Shown here: piece after piece, positions 26,232 to 37,349 of the stretch
Layout: the number at the start of each line of letters is the position of its first letter
How positions within the stretch are numbered: position 1 is the stretch's first letter
NCBI GenBank assembly: GCA_029962745.1
Contig: CM057165.1
Coordinates: forward strand, 1,008,093-1,072,092
Reading direction: 5' to 3'
Source of the DNA: Echinometra lucunter
Taxonomy: Eukaryota > Echinodermata > Echinoidea > Camarodonta > Echinometridae
DNA: 64,000 nucleotides
The notes under the pieces: generated by a model
What the model was told of the DNA's origin: nothing
Database searches by the model: none
The model's input: the letters and a program-made list of their open reading frames with translations, nothing else
Program-made: the position numbers and the translations under genes

Positions 26232-26858
26232 ACACACTAAGAATAAAAGGTTCAATTTTAATAATAATAATAATGATAATATTGGATGTTTATATAGCGC
26301 ACATAGCCTATCCACCTAATAAGGTGCTCAAGGTGCTCCCAATATTACCCCGGTTAAGCTAGGCTACCAATTTCAGCGCTCACAGCTTTCAAGGAATTCC
26401 TTCCTGCCGGTACCCATCGAGTGTGGCAAATGTGGATTAGTGTCTTTCCAAAGGACATTAGTGTTGCGGCAGGGATTCGAACCCCGTTCCTTGTGGTTCA
26501 AAGTCCGGAGACTTATCCACTGGACCACAACACCTCTGCAAATTTTGTACCCTACACTAAGAGCTCCATTATGGGTACAACTTAGCACCCAAAGAAGTAT
26601 TATGCACCATTAATGGTGAGCAAATATGCACCACTAATGGTGTATTGAAATACATTTTGCACCCTTAAGGGTTGTACCCTTTAGGGAAGGTGCAAATTTA
26701 CACCCTTTTGAATGCAAAAATAGGTGACCTTTAAGGGTGCAGACAGACATTTCTGGGTGCAAGCAAGTACAAAAGGGTACGTTTTTGCACCTTTTTCCTG
26801 TAGGGTGCAAGATTGTACCCTAAAAGGTGCTGGCAGTGTTGCATTTAGGGTGCACGCG
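26232..26858. mobile_element. GGTGCA-rich element (family g), interrupted by a SINE
   Basis: The left terminus ACACACTAAGAATAAAAGGT at 26232 matches the end of the intact copy at 29509. The element is broken at 26257 by a SINE and resumes at about 26538 with GCAAATTTTGTACCCT. AATTTT occurs on both sides of the SINE, a probable short target duplication. The interior is dense in GGTGCA/TGCACC words on both strands. The right terminus (CTTAGTGTG) is missing. Confidence 0.75.
26258..26537 (-). mobile_element. tRNA-derived SINE inserted in a family g element
   Basis: The minus-strand head has GTGGTCCAGTGGATAAG (A box) and GGTTCGAATCC (perfect B box). A body with CCGGCAGGAAGGAATTCCTT and TGTGCGCTATATAAACATCC follows, then ATT repeats at the 3' end. 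Its position splits the surrounding element, so it is the younger insertion. Confidence 0.85.
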
Positions 26859-26869
26859 ACGCCCGTGTG

Positions 26870-27172
26870 CCCGGCCGAAAGACGTGAACACAAATTTTTC
26901 GGTCAGAATTTTGATTTTCTGATTTTTTCATAGAACGGTTGAGAATTTCGTGCTCTTTCTTCTGATACCATTCTTGAACCTTAATTTGACGTAATTATGA
27001 CGTAATGAGCCAATAATAAAACGCCGCGGGCACATGAATTCCATACTTCTTCCCGGCAGAAGGACGCCTCCTCGCTCAACGTGCTTTCGCGCATAGACCA
27101 ATTTGGGTTATCGTCCTCCTGCTTGGAACTCGATTGATGTATCTGCGCATTTTTGTTCCCGGCAGAAAGACG
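26870..27172 (+). repeat. Three copies of a 15-bp CCCGGCMGAARGACG motif
   Basis: The motif occurs at 26870, 27052 and 27158 on the same strand inside a CpG-rich patch; a weaker relative (CCCGGCCGAATTCG) lies near 27788. Spacing is uneven (182 and 106 bp), so this is not a simple tandem repeat. Function unknown. Confidence 0.6.
26987..27014 (+). promoter_or_regulatory. Candidate CRE-like pair plus CCAAT box
   Basis: Two TGACGTAA sites (26987, 26998), 11 bp apart, are followed by CCAAT at 27010 and an A/T-rich AATAAAA. They lie upstream of the CpG-rich stretch ending near 27365. The arrangement resembles a proximal promoter, but no initiator or credible downstream exon was found. Confidence 0.25.
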
Positions 27173-27433
27173 CGAAGGATAAAATGCTAGCAGGATATCA
27201 TTAAACAGAATAAATCTTGCTTTATTAGTGTGAAATTTTGACAATTAAGACTGAGAATTAATACACTGGCTTAAGGCTGAAGTAAGGTCAAAACTTCAAT
27301 CGTGTTTTTCTCGAAAGTGTACTTTTCGCGCGTTCCCGCGTTCGCGTCGTTCTCTCGGGCACACGTCGTAGGTTTGGTTGGTTGGTTGGTTTTTGGATTT
27401 AGAGGCGCTTACCATTACTAACGTAGAATATCT

Positions 27434-27465
27434 GCGCCATTGGTAGGTGACCCTACCAATGGCGC
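27434..27465. other. Perfect 14-bp inverted repeat, 4-nt loop
   Basis: GCGCCATTGGTAGG and CCTACCAATGGCGC are exact reverse complements separated by TGAC. Identity unknown. Confidence 0.85.
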
Positions 27466-27479
27466 AATGGATACTTATA

Positions 27480-27936
27480 CCAGGGGCGGCGCTACATGGG
27501 GGCAGGAGGGGGCGAATGCGCCCTAGGATTTTTCAAGTGATAGAAAAGAAGAGGATAAAAAGTAGAAAAAGAGAAGGGAAGAGAAAGAAGAAGGTGGGGA
27601 AAGAGAGGCCTGGATGTTCATTTAAACCGTCATTAAATTCACCTATGGGTCATCTTCCCCCCCCCCTATATAAACATACCCTGGCTCCGTCTTGACTTAT
27701 ACCCCGGAAAATCAGTTTGAAAACGCTGCTCGAACTACCTCTTATAAACTGCGGGAGGGGGGGGGGGTAAGGGCAATATAGGTTTTCCCGGCCGAATTCG
27801 TCATAAAAAGCATTCACTTTCATGATCAAACATCCAAATTTAAGCAATTTATAGTCCGTCGGTTTTCCAGTGTCTTGATTGAACACTTTTTGCGTTCAAT
27901 TCTTTTTATAAACATTGAAATTAGTAAAAAAAAAAA
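27480..27936. other. Low-complexity flank with C and G runs
   Basis: It begins with an AGGGGCGGCGCTAC motif resembling the end of GGCGTAGCC-type elements. A purine-rich stretch (27540-27605), a C run near 27657 and a G11 run at 27757 follow. No gene seen. Confidence 0.4.

Positions 27937-28020
<84 letters not shown>
27937..28020. repeat. AT dinucleotide microsatellite (84 bp)
   Basis: Pure AT except for one GT step near 27957, preceded by an A run. Confidence 0.95.
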
Positions 28021-28022
<2 letters not shown>

Positions 28023-29508
28023 TTCTAATTAAATGTAATTTGATTCAATTTAGTAATGAATAAACGTCATTGAATTTCGTCAAGTTTGAGAGGAAGAAGA
28101 AATTCCTTCCTGAATTGCGGTTTCATTTTCATCTTTAGGCAATCACTTTTGCACTTACGCCATTCAACTAGAACAACTTAAGTGGTCTCTATCTCCTTTT
28201 CATTTTCATTTTTCAATCTCTTTGATTCTTTATCTCTTTTCTGTCATTGTATATTTGACATTCACATTTCTATTTTTTTCTGTTTATATTTCATTAATCT
28301 TTTATTCTTCTGTGGTCTTATTCTTTATCTTTGCATGCAGTTCTGTATAAAATGCCTGTCGAACATGGTCATCATGCCCATGGATTATGTTGTTGTGATC
28401 TTTATTTGCATATTTTGTGAGGTGATTTCTTTTCATATTTTTTTCCCATCTGCTAAATGCTAATGAATCTCAATCTTGTTATTTCTACATTCATAATTTT
28501 CATATAAGCAGAAACACACAATGAATCATTACCATAAGATGAAAAACACTTCCCAAATATCAAAACTGTATGCCTGTTTATGAAATTGTATGCCAAGATT
28601 CTTCCCACGTCATGTCCCGTGCGAATTGGAATGCTGTGTACACGAATTTGAATGTTGTTTACACAGATAATTAAATTGAATATTCTTTCTGCACTTTTGT
28701 ATTTTAACAAGAGTAAATCGCATGCTAAAAAAATCAAATGGAACGATAATATTTGCTTTTTAAATGTCGATCCACATTATCAATCAATTTCGCGTGAAAT
28801 TGAACGAAAATATCGTTGATTCCGATGATAAGTTTACGAAGATGGGCGGGAAAATCTATATTATGGTTGAAAGAGGAGCATTCCGTGAAGTGAGTCACAT
28901 GATTAGCAACAAAGAACTATTTGTAATGACCGATTCATTTGCAGTTGAGGTAGTGACGTTTGCTTGCTTTCATATTACTAGTTGTTGTCTACAGGGGCAT
29001 CTAAAGGCTTTTTTTTAATCAGAGGGGAGTACGGTTGATGTAACAAACTTTATGGATTATCGATAGAAATTTAAGAGGGCAGTCTCCCCATCCTCATCCC
29101 TTCTCAGTGCGCATCTGCAAGTCTACTGAACTAAAATCATATACACGAGCACATTAAATTTCAAATACGATGAGTCAATACTGAGCAAGGTGTGTAATTT
29201 CTGGAAGCATGTCTTCCGAATTCTCGCAGACGGCCAGACCCTATCATCTCATTCACATTTCACTTGTATTTGCCATATCAATAAATGTTCCTGGTGAGAC
29301 ATCGAAATAATCACAAACAGATAGTACTGTATGTTTATTATAATCTATGATTTTCTCATCGTGGTCTTTTTTTTTAATTTTAGATATGATTCATGTAATC
29401 AAATTGAGTTTCACGCCCACTCCATGTTATATTTTATACTGTTTGGCAGCATACTAAATTTTCGAAAAAATCCACACACCATCTACTTTCTTTACTTCCT
29501 GTACACTT
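28021..29508. other. Unique AT-rich sequence
   Basis: The frames at 28.2-29.0 kb are T-rich or short and show no domain. Confidence 0.4.
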
Positions 29509-29888
29509 CACACTAAGAAAAAAAAAAGTTCAAGTTTGCACCCTAAATGCAACACTGACAGCACCTTTTTGGGTGCAATCTTGCACCCTAAATGAAAAAG
29601 GTGCAAAAATGCACCCTTTTGTTCTTGTTTGCACCCGGAAATGCCCGTTTGCATCTTAAAAGGTGCAACTTTGCACCTTTAAGGGTGCAGAAATTTTTGC
29701 ATTCAAAAGGGTGTAAATTTGCAACTTCCCTAAAGGGTACAACTCTGCACCCTTTAGGGTGCAAAATGTAGCTAACTGCATCCTTTAAGGTGCAAAAAGC
29801 GTCTTAGGGTGCAAAGTTACACCCAAAAATGAGCTCCCAGTGTTGCATTTGAAGGGTGCAAAATTGCACCTTTTTTTTCTTAGTGTGT
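29509..29888. mobile_element. GGTGCA-rich inverted-repeat element (family g), intact
   Basis: The ends CACACTAAGAAAAAAAAAAG and CTTTTTTTTCTTAGTGTG pair, followed inward by GCACCCTAAATGCAACACTG against CAGTGTTGCATTTGAAGGGTGCA. The interior repeats GGTGCAAA/TTTGCACC many times in both orientations, so almost every segment can pair with another. It has no coding capacity. Relatives are at 26232 and 49209. Confidence 0.82.
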
Positions 29889-29989
29889 TTACTTTTCCTT
29901 TCCTTGTCCATAGCCACTCCTTATCCGTCTATCCCCATTCTCTATTCCCGCCCTCACTATTTTCCTCCTTTCATAATGTCTTGCAGTAT

Positions 29990-30238
29990 AAATCAATTCG
30001 TAGTAATTTCTCCTGTTATTTAACTTTGTACTTTTAATTGGAATGTTCTCATATTATTTTATATATTTTATTCATGTTATATTTACCTTGTTTTATGTCA
30101 CAGTCATGTATTGCTTTTATCATACAGGGCCCTCTTTGAAGGCTACCCTACTTAAATGAAACTGTAAATGAATCAATGAATAGATAAATATAAATAGATT
30201 AATAAATAAATAAACAAATAAACAAATAAATAAATGAG
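29990..30238 (+). mobile_element. 5'-truncated LINE 3' end with AAAT-type tail
   Basis: An AT-rich stretch resembling a 3' UTR leads to ATACAGGGCCCTCTTTGAAG and GCTACCCTACTTAAATGAAA, the tail signature shared with 41436 and 60058. It ends in impure AAAT/AAAC repeats (30185-30238), typical of 3' ends of non-LTR elements that finish in short tandem repeats. No ORF remains. Confidence 0.6.
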
Positions 30239-31199
30239 GCCGAATGATTTCTATAAGGACGTATGTGATTGCCTGTCGCTTGTCCTCAATTCTTTTCCCA
30301 TATATAAACATACCATTTCGGACAAAACACATCTGTTAGTAATTTCATTATGTTTAAATCTTAAATCATGTAGAATATGTTGTTAAATAAGATGAAAGTA
30401 GGTAGAAATTGATAATTTTATCGTTTATATTTATGTTTTCTCTTGAAATCATGAATCTTAAACTCACATTTACTCAGTTACTCACACATGTTTATGATTT
30501 TATATAAGTTGTCATATCATTTTGAACCAAAATATTTGTACAAGGGCTCAGGTATAGACAGTCACTGCAAATATAAGCAGATACATAATTACGCTCACTC
30601 TACCTCGCAGAGTCGAATTCCTTTTGAATTTTAAGATGCATCTGCCTCCGATGTGTATTCTTGTTCGTCTCCTCTGCATGCTTATACAGTAACAGGTTTA
30701 GTTACAAGCAGAGAAATTATGCACAGTTTCTAAAATCTTAAAAAAGAAAGCCTTACGTTTCTATATCAGTCGCACAAAATCGGCCTAGTAAAAGCAGTTT
30801 CCTTAACAGATGATACTCATTATTCATCTTACGAAGGAGAGAAAAGGAGGATTTTAAACACCCTCGAGCCAAGGGACCGAATCACCTGGCCGTGAAATGT
30901 CTCAGATGGGTTGATACAGCTGAGGCTAGGGTTCCAGACTACAGTGTATGCTGTCAAGTTTAACGCGGGAAATTACCGATAATTTGTCACTTTCGGGAGA
31001 TACGCGTTACATCTGCCTGTCGCAAAACCCCATGGCGGGAAAATTTTTCGTAGAAATCTTGAAAAGATGCAAAAAAGAGAAATCGAAGCCTAATTAACTG
31101 ACTACTATTGGCAGTAAATATTGTAAATTATGCTCCAGTTATGTTTTTCAACCATCTTAACATCCGATGTGACTTTATGTCGACAATTACGAATCGGGC

Positions 31200-31200
<1 letters not shown>
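30239..31200. other. Unique sequence
   Basis: Nothing recognisable. Confidence 0.4.
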
Positions 31201-31230
<30 letters not shown>

Positions 31231-31356
31231 CTTCTTCTTCTTCTTCTTCTTCTTCTTCTTCTTCTTCTTCTTCTTCTTTTCTTTTTTTTTTTCTTCTTCT
31301 TCTTCTTCTTCTTCTTCTTCTTCTTCTTCTTCTTCTTCTTCTTCTTCTTCTTTTTC
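31201..31356 (+). repeat. CTT trinucleotide microsatellite (about 156 bp)
   Basis: A long, nearly pure CTT array with one T-rich interruption around 31276-31291. The poly-Leu/Ser/Phe and poly-Lys/Arg frames crossing it are repeat artefacts. Confidence 0.95.
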
Positions 31357-32677
31357 ATGAAAATAAGACTAGAAAAGACGACTCAGTGATTCAATTTTTT
31401 GCCACCGACGTCTTTAAACGATAAAGTGACATAACTTCGTTGCTGTAATTCATGTTGTTTCTTGCAATGGAGTAGTTTACGTTCAGGGATTGAGGGGTAC
31501 CAGTTTTAGGTAGATGAAATCGTAAAAGAATAAGGCAATCAAGTGATGGCTGAGAGTGGGAGTAGCATCTTCCTTTTCGCGTTGCCTCCCATACCCTTGG
31601 GGTTTTTCTCTTTCATTTATTCATCCCTTTATCACCATTCGTCATTAAAAGATTGAAATGACAGACTTTAGATTTGTATTCCCTTGAGATAGAATGATTA
31701 AATTCTGCAGTTATTCCCACTCCCCCTCCATGTCTTTTCTCTTAATCTGTTTGATTCACTGTTGGTCGGCTCTCTGTTGTTTGACCCTCCCCTCCTTTCA
31801 TCGTCCCAGCTTCAAGTTTTGTTCCTCCCCCTTATCCTTATCCCCCACTTCTCTGTACCCCCTCTTTCTCTCGCCTTCCAGTGCTCTTTTCTTCTTCTTT
31901 TTGCTATCTCTGTATCCTTCTTCGCTTGTTAATTCTTCTCGGCTGACGTAGAATGTTTACCCCTTGTCGACGTGACCAATTCACAGCCACCAGCATCAAC
32001 GTGACACACAGGTGGCGCCATGGCCCACCAAGAAGCATCAAACACACCCATGACTGGTCCAAACAGACATTACGGGACGCCATCATCAATCGCCCCGTAT
32101 GCTGAGGCACGAACGTCTCTCACGCTCTCGCTTAGGTTTCCAGTGTCACCTTGCATATCGAGGTCGACGCCTTGGACGGAAGAGGTATTGTTTCATCGAT
32201 GACGAAGACAGTGATGGACATCAGACAGAGGGAAAGGATGTATCAAATTCGCTATTTTCATTTATCTTCTCTGTAGCAAATTTGGGGGAAAGACAATTAA
32301 ATAACAAACGTGTTATGTCCTACAAAACTTAACAAATGTGTATTACAATACTTTGATTCAATTAGAGGCTGCATAGCTTCCTTCTATCCATTTCCTTCGT
32401 TTCTTGTTATCTTTGCTCCACTTTTTGAATCCTTCTGTTTTCTCTTCCTCTTTTTTCTAACGATATATTTTCTGTTTTCTGATTATTCACCAAACAATTC
32501 TTAGTTTAGATATATCATTTGTCCGGACTTTGTATTTCCTAATCGAATTAGACTAATGACAGTCTATGTAGAAAGCAGCCTCTTTAATCATGTGAAGGAC
32601 GGGAAATTTCCTCGTCGATAAACAGAAGAAAATGTAAATTAATAATTTGAAAAATCAACTTTTATGTCAGTGTGAGT
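31357..32677. other. Unique sequence with a CpG-richer patch
   Basis: The stretch 31940-32260 is richer in GC and CpG than its surroundings and contains the candidate exon listed at 32020; the rest is AT- or CT-rich and featureless. Confidence 0.35.
32020..32202 (+). CDS. Candidate small ORF / first exon, unrecognised
   Basis: The ATG at 32020 has an excellent start context (GGCGCCATGG). The 60-residue frame begins MAHQEASNTPMTGPNRHYGT, is not low-complexity and lies in a GC-richer patch. A possible 5' splice site (AAGAG/GTATTG) would cut it after about 55 residues; a TTCACAG acceptor-like site lies upstream at 31986. No domain is recognised and no neighbouring exon could be tied to it. A chance ORF is the main alternative. 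Confidence 0.15.
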   Translation: MAHQEASNTPMTGPNRHYGTPSSIAPYAEARTSLTLSLRFPVSPCISRSTPWTEEVLFHR

Positions 32678-32750
32678 GCCGAGACTGGAACCATGGACTG
32701 CGTATCTCCGGTCTGGAGATCTAATAACTTGACTATGACTCACCTGTGTT
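32678..32750 (-). mobile_element. Degenerate tRNA-like SINE head
   Basis: On the minus strand a GAGTCATAGTCAAGTTATTA segment and CCATGGTTCCAGTCTCGGCA keep the spacing of A and B boxes, but the B box has lost its CGA core. No body could be delimited. Confidence 0.4.
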
Positions 32751-32913
32751 GAAGAAAATACTGCAGGTTCCAGATGTGCCGAGGTCCATACGGACTCTTT
32801 TAAAGTAATGTTTTTACTAATTCTGGAATCAGATCAGGTAGTTTCTAAGATCCGCTTGAAAAACATTATATGGAGCCATAAAAATGTTGTTAATCTCCAT
32901 CATACGCATTACC

Positions 32914-32947
32914 ATTATCATCATCATCATCGTCATCATCATCATCG

Positions 32948-32980
<33 letters not shown>

Positions 32981-33000
32981 CCACCACCACCACCATCATC
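32914..33000 (+). repeat. CAT/CAC trinucleotide microsatellite
   Basis: CAT repeats with CGT interruptions, a CAC block and CAT again; read as poly-His in one frame. Confidence 0.95.
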
Positions 33001-33746
33001 AAATACCGTATTCAGACGCACCTAGTGTAGTGTTCCTAAATGAAAATCTGCGCGTTAAAAAGTCTTCTTAACCTCCGACACCATCGGAGTGGAATTGTAT
33101 TTTCCCGCAGGCAACAGATGTTACAGACAAAATGTAATTGTTTCCCGCGTGGGAACAGGTCAAGCTATCCGACCCGACTAACATACATCATCTCATTGCG
33201 AGTGATTTAAATCTCTTATCGCTCTCTGAAGGTGTAGAAGCTAAATGCATGTCGAACTAGAAAGAAATACAAGGTTCATTCCCCGATAATCAATCCTTCT
33301 CAAGATCTTAAACCCATGGGATTTTTGGAATTGTGATTAGATATACCACGCAATTCCCACACTCTTACACGGGTATTCCATCACCTTATATGACTTATTT
33401 TCTATTGGAAAATATACTGTGCATTTTATATGACGTAGGGATTTTGATTTTTTGTTAATTTGCATGTATGTTTTTTTTCTTTAATGTTTTATACTCTCCA
33501 AAAGACTGCTTGCAATTAATCAAAACTATTTTGAAAATGGAGCTTGGAATTTTTCTGATTCTGCATTACGAAAAAAAAAGGTTCTTAAAACTCGAAAATT
33601 TCTGAACATTTTTGTTGGAACAGATTCAACACATTTCATTCATATTCGAATCGGTTAAAAATGCAAATTTTTTATTCTTTCAAGATGAGCCATCCTTCAA
33701 CATGAGGAACAGTCACCAGATTATAGCAACAAGCCCTTGCTGTTAT
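33001..33746. other. Unique sequence
   Basis: Nothing recognisable. Confidence 0.4.
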
Positions 33747-34058
33747 ACTATCACAGTAAAAAATATTTTAAACAACTGTTTAAAAATCTTAAGCAACTGT
33801 TTAAGCCAGTCACCGGTCACTCTAAAAACTATTGTTTAAACTTCATTAAACACTTTAAACAGTTTGTTGTTTAATATTCTATAGCAAATTTCGAACGATT
33901 TTGTTTAAAACTGTTAAACAATATGATTGGAAATACGCTCGACACTTTTAATAACGTATGTTTACGATACAGGGTATGTATTTTACACAATATTGCTCAA
34001 AATTTAAACAACACAATTTTAAACATCGCCAATTTAAATAGCGTTTTTACAGCATAGT
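33747..34058. mobile_element. TTTAAAC-rich inverted-repeat element (family h)
   Basis: The ends ACTATCACAGTAAAAAATAT and the complement of TAGCGTTTTTACAGCATAGT are imperfect inverted repeats. The interior contains many TTTAAAC/GTTTAAA words in both orientations, giving strong self-complementarity. Probably a non-autonomous DNA element; single copy here. Confidence 0.6.
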
Positions 34059-35634
34059 AATCACTACAGGCTGAATGGATATTATCAAACAATAACAAAC
34101 TGCTGGAAACTTTCATTATCATTGGTTAAATACTGTTGCCATCTGCATCCAATAGGCAACTGGTTTAACATTTCAGATACTAATTCTACCATTTGATGAA
34201 CCTTACACAATCATGTCACTCTCGAATTTCTCTTGCATGAAGTACACGTTCGAGTTTTCCTTTTATCGTTCTTGCCCTACACTGCCATACTTTGGCAAAA
34301 GGAAGCAAGTGAAACTGTCATGTTTTTTATTTTTTATTTTTTATTGATTTTGGCATATCTGAGGCAGGCTTCACATAACTTTAAAAAAAGCTATTAATCA
34401 CAAGTTTAACCCATTTTTGTTATATTTTGGTGCTCAAAGGAAGGAAGTTACAGCAAACAACATTAATGTCCGTCACAGATGTTGTAGGGCCTGGTCTTCA
34501 TTTTCGGCACTTGTTTTGCTTGTTGTCACTTGCGTCTTTTTGCCAAAGTAAGGTAGTACGAGATACTACAGAATTTATTTTACTGTTGTATTTCAACGCG
34601 TATCAGTCTTTTGACTCAATTTCGTCCTTATTTCATTTTGTGATCTCCCTAATTTGAAAAAATCAATCAGGGATGGCTGGAAACCGCCTCGAACGATTCG
34701 AACAAAAGGATTGTATCAATTTCACACAGTCAGGCGTTTTCCTGGTCGTTTGTCCTATCTATAGACATAATTGTTTCGCCTGTGTTATCCCATTTGTTTC
34801 GTTATTGCCGCTGGTTTATTTCACGATATAGGAAAGGAAACAAGATACGGCTAAAGCCTCCAACGGCAAACAGAATAAATAGATACCACATCAAGAAATA
34901 GGAAAAAGTAAGTGAAATATATGTAGAAAGAAATGAATACTGAGCGAAATCAGAAACCCTTGATATGCTTTTTGCTTTTTCGTCCATTCTATCCTCTCGA
35001 ATTCACGACAATAACAACTAAAACAAAACCTTTTGTAAAAAAAAAAAGAGAAGAAGATATGAAAAATAACTATTTCTTTTATGCTGTATGTTATCCCAAA
35101 GCGACTGAAACCTGATTTTATTTTTCTTGGTCAAGATTCATGTTTATGAAGAATGAGGTATCTATGGTTTCCTTTTGAAATTAATGAAATTTTATATGGA
35201 GCAATCGAACCTTATGACGTGTTTCTAAAGCTGAAAAAATGGAAATTGTATCGGTAGGCTTCTAGGAGATTTTTGCTATTCCCTGTTCAAACATTTTCTA
35301 CATAAATTAAATATGTTAAAGGTAATATTATTCGCGTTTTTGAAAATCAAGGTTTTATTTCTGAGCAGCAAGATTTACAATAACACGAATGTGCATGATA
35401 GCGTAATTGCACCCATAAATATTCATGAAGTAGTGAATTTTATTCACTCTCGCATTTGAAATCAAAATATAAAATCACCCAGAAATCATCATTAATATGA
35501 CGTATTAAGATAATTATGAAATGCTACACTGCACTGATTTTAAGTGCCATTCACTATTTTCACACCGCAACGCAGGGATAACAAGTGAATCTCCACTGTA
35601 TGAGCGTTTATACACAGGCCTGCATGTTTGTGAT
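34059..35634. other. Unique AT-rich sequence
   Basis: It contains a short TTTTTTA repeat near 34323; no gene or element recognised. Confidence 0.4.
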
Positions 35635-35886
35635 CTGGGCCCCGTTTCATAAAACTTGTTATCAATTTTTTTTTTAAAACCAAATCTGGTCTTCTTTATT
35701 AAAATAAAATACATAATACAAACGCATATTTCACAAATTGTTCAACATAACATAACTTGTTATAAATAACAATTTGCAATAACTGTATAAGCTACTGAAA
35801 TCCTTGCATCTGATTGGATGAGACCAAATTTGTCATAGAAATGTGGCAGTTGTTACTGATAAAAAGTTTTATGAAACAGGACCCTG
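35635..35886. mobile_element. Fold-back MITE, family b, copy 2, interrupted
   Basis: Terminal CTGGGCCCCGTTTCATAAAA and AGTTTTATGAAACAGGACCC and the centre (CTTGCATCTGATTGGATGAG) match copies at 18891 and 50938. The left arm is split by the 88-bp insert at 35666-35753. Confidence 0.87.
35666..35753 (-). mobile_element. Short retroposed insert with poly-A tail and 13-bp target duplication
   Basis: The insert is flanked by AACTTGTTATCAA (35653-35665) and AACTTGTTATAAA (35754-35766), a 13-bp duplication of host MITE sequence with one mismatch. On the minus strand it ends with AATAAA (complement at 35695-35700), about 20 nt more and then a run of A. That is the layout expected of a polyadenylated RNA copied by LINE machinery and severely 5'-truncated. 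Source RNA unknown. Confidence 0.75.
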
Positions 35887-36529
35887 CTGGACATAGTCCA
35901 CCAGCACTGAAATCGCATTAAGCGGGCGAGCTAGAAATGACATCATTATTTCACACAAGTGAGATATTGTCTCATGTATACAGCTTGTTATTCCCTGATG
36001 CAATACCGTACCGTCAATATTAGGAGGAGACATGCATCCAGAATAATGGCTTTGGCAAAGTGGGATTTAACTATCATTTTGGTAATGGACAAAGCGGAAG
36101 AATTGTCAGAATTGATCTGTTGTTCGATTGAACTATTTGATTTGCTAAAAGAATCAGCAGACCATGTGACCATCATTAGTTAAATGTATATATTCTTTTA
36201 TTACTCGATATATGTTTCTAACTCTATAGATGGTCAAGAGATCTGAATTGATTTCATTTCTTTATTTCCACGTTCAACTTACACCGATTAAATCACATAA
36301 TAAAACACAAATGTATCAAATGAAGTAATAAAAATTACCATATGAATTACATTTGAATTGATCAACCAATACTTTCGGAAATGAGATCGTGAGGATTAAA
36401 ATGTATATTTCTTTACATTCATTAACCTAAAAGCTATAATAATTTAGAACATCATAAGTTATGATCCTGCTTAATGCTTATGAGAAATAGAATTTGATAA
36501 ATCACGAATTCTCGAAAAATCTTAAAGAA

Positions 36530-36575
36530 AGATTTTGAGCACTATATAATATAGATTTTGAGCACGTTATAATAT
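36530..36575 (+). repeat. 23-bp direct duplication
   Basis: AGATTTTGAGCAC followed by an AT-rich end occurs twice head to tail. Confidence 0.85.
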
Positions 36576-36696
36576 TATTAACTTATAAACACATTGAAAT
36601 TTGTTGTTAGTTTTCTATACTTTTATTTCTATAGTCATTTGCATGAAGCACGTGATCTCTAAAAACCGATCGGAATTTATCTACAAGTCCATTTAT

Positions 36697-36716
36697 CCCC
36701 CCCCCCCCAAAAAAAA
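36697..36716. repeat. Composite C12-A8 homopolymer
   Basis: A pure C run passes directly into a pure A run. Confidence 0.9.
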
Positions 36717-37081
36717 CCGCCATTTTCCTTGATTGGATCATCTTTACGCTTTTATTCTAGTTCCAATCATAATATACGAAAACAAGCAGATATATTCACA
36801 TTCATATTCAGATTTAGATTCAGCACATTCATTTCCCCCTCATAATAAAAAAATAAAAAATAAATAAAGATAAAACAATTTGCATTGCCAAAGACATGGT
36901 GGAAGGAAACGAAGTTCCCTGAAAGTAAAAGGTTAGTGTTGGGGTCGCCCAAAACAGTACAGTATTATTTTGACATGCATGATACATAATAAGCAATAGC
37001 ATATAAAAAGAAAGATATACATTTTGTAGTATGTTTGTGCAGTAGTACAAATTTGCACTTACATTCGAACAGCGCGATACC

Positions 37082-37349
37082 TATAATTACCGGGCATGTT
37101 CGCTCAATAGATAGAACGTCCGCCTCATGAACAGGAGGTCGTGGGTTCGATCACCGGCCGAGTCATACCAAAGACTTTAAAAATAGGACCTTCTGCCTTC
37201 TAGCCAGGCGATCGGCATACAAGCATGGAGAAGTTTAATAACATACAGTATTATGTTATGCAGGGCCCGCTGGAAGAGCAGTTGATAAAACTTCAGTGGC
37301 TACCCTGGGTAAATAAGACGTTATTATTATTCATTTATTATAATTACCG
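37082..37349 (+). mobile_element. tRNA-derived SINE, type A, with perfect 11-bp target duplication
   Basis: TATAATTACCG occurs at 37082-37092 and 37339-37349 and brackets the element. The head has CGCTCAATAGATAGAACG (A box, one decayed position) and GGTTCGATCACC (B box, damaged by one base). The body and the 3' tail (CAGGGCCCGCTGGAAGAGCA ... GTGGCTACCCTGGGTAAATA) match the copy at 14386. The duplication and terminal ATT repeats indicate target-primed retrotransposition. Confidence 0.93.

Larger units (their letters stand above)
35887..37081. other. Unique AT-rich sequence
   Basis: A C12-A8 run lies at 36697-36716. A 45-codon ORF from an ATG near 36046 with a good start context has no recognised content. 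Confidence 0.35.

Noticed and set aside
27826..28063. Tyr-Ile repeat frames
   Set aside because: They arise from the AT microsatellite; the same applies near 46.4 and 49.0 kb.
31108..31389. Long poly-Leu/Phe/Ser and poly-Lys/Arg frames on both strands
   Set aside because: They are translations of the CTT microsatellite in different frames.
31904..32110. Minus-strand ORF ending in an Arg/Lys-rich stretch
   Set aside because: I considered a transposon protein fragment, but no family motif could be identified.
32808..33071. Poly-histidine ORF of 87 codons
   Set aside because: Encoded by the CAT/CAC microsatellite, with no domain on either side.
35959..36183. 74-codon ORF with an acidic helical segment
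   Set aside because: The internal ATG has a fair context, but there is no domain, promoter or splice evidence.
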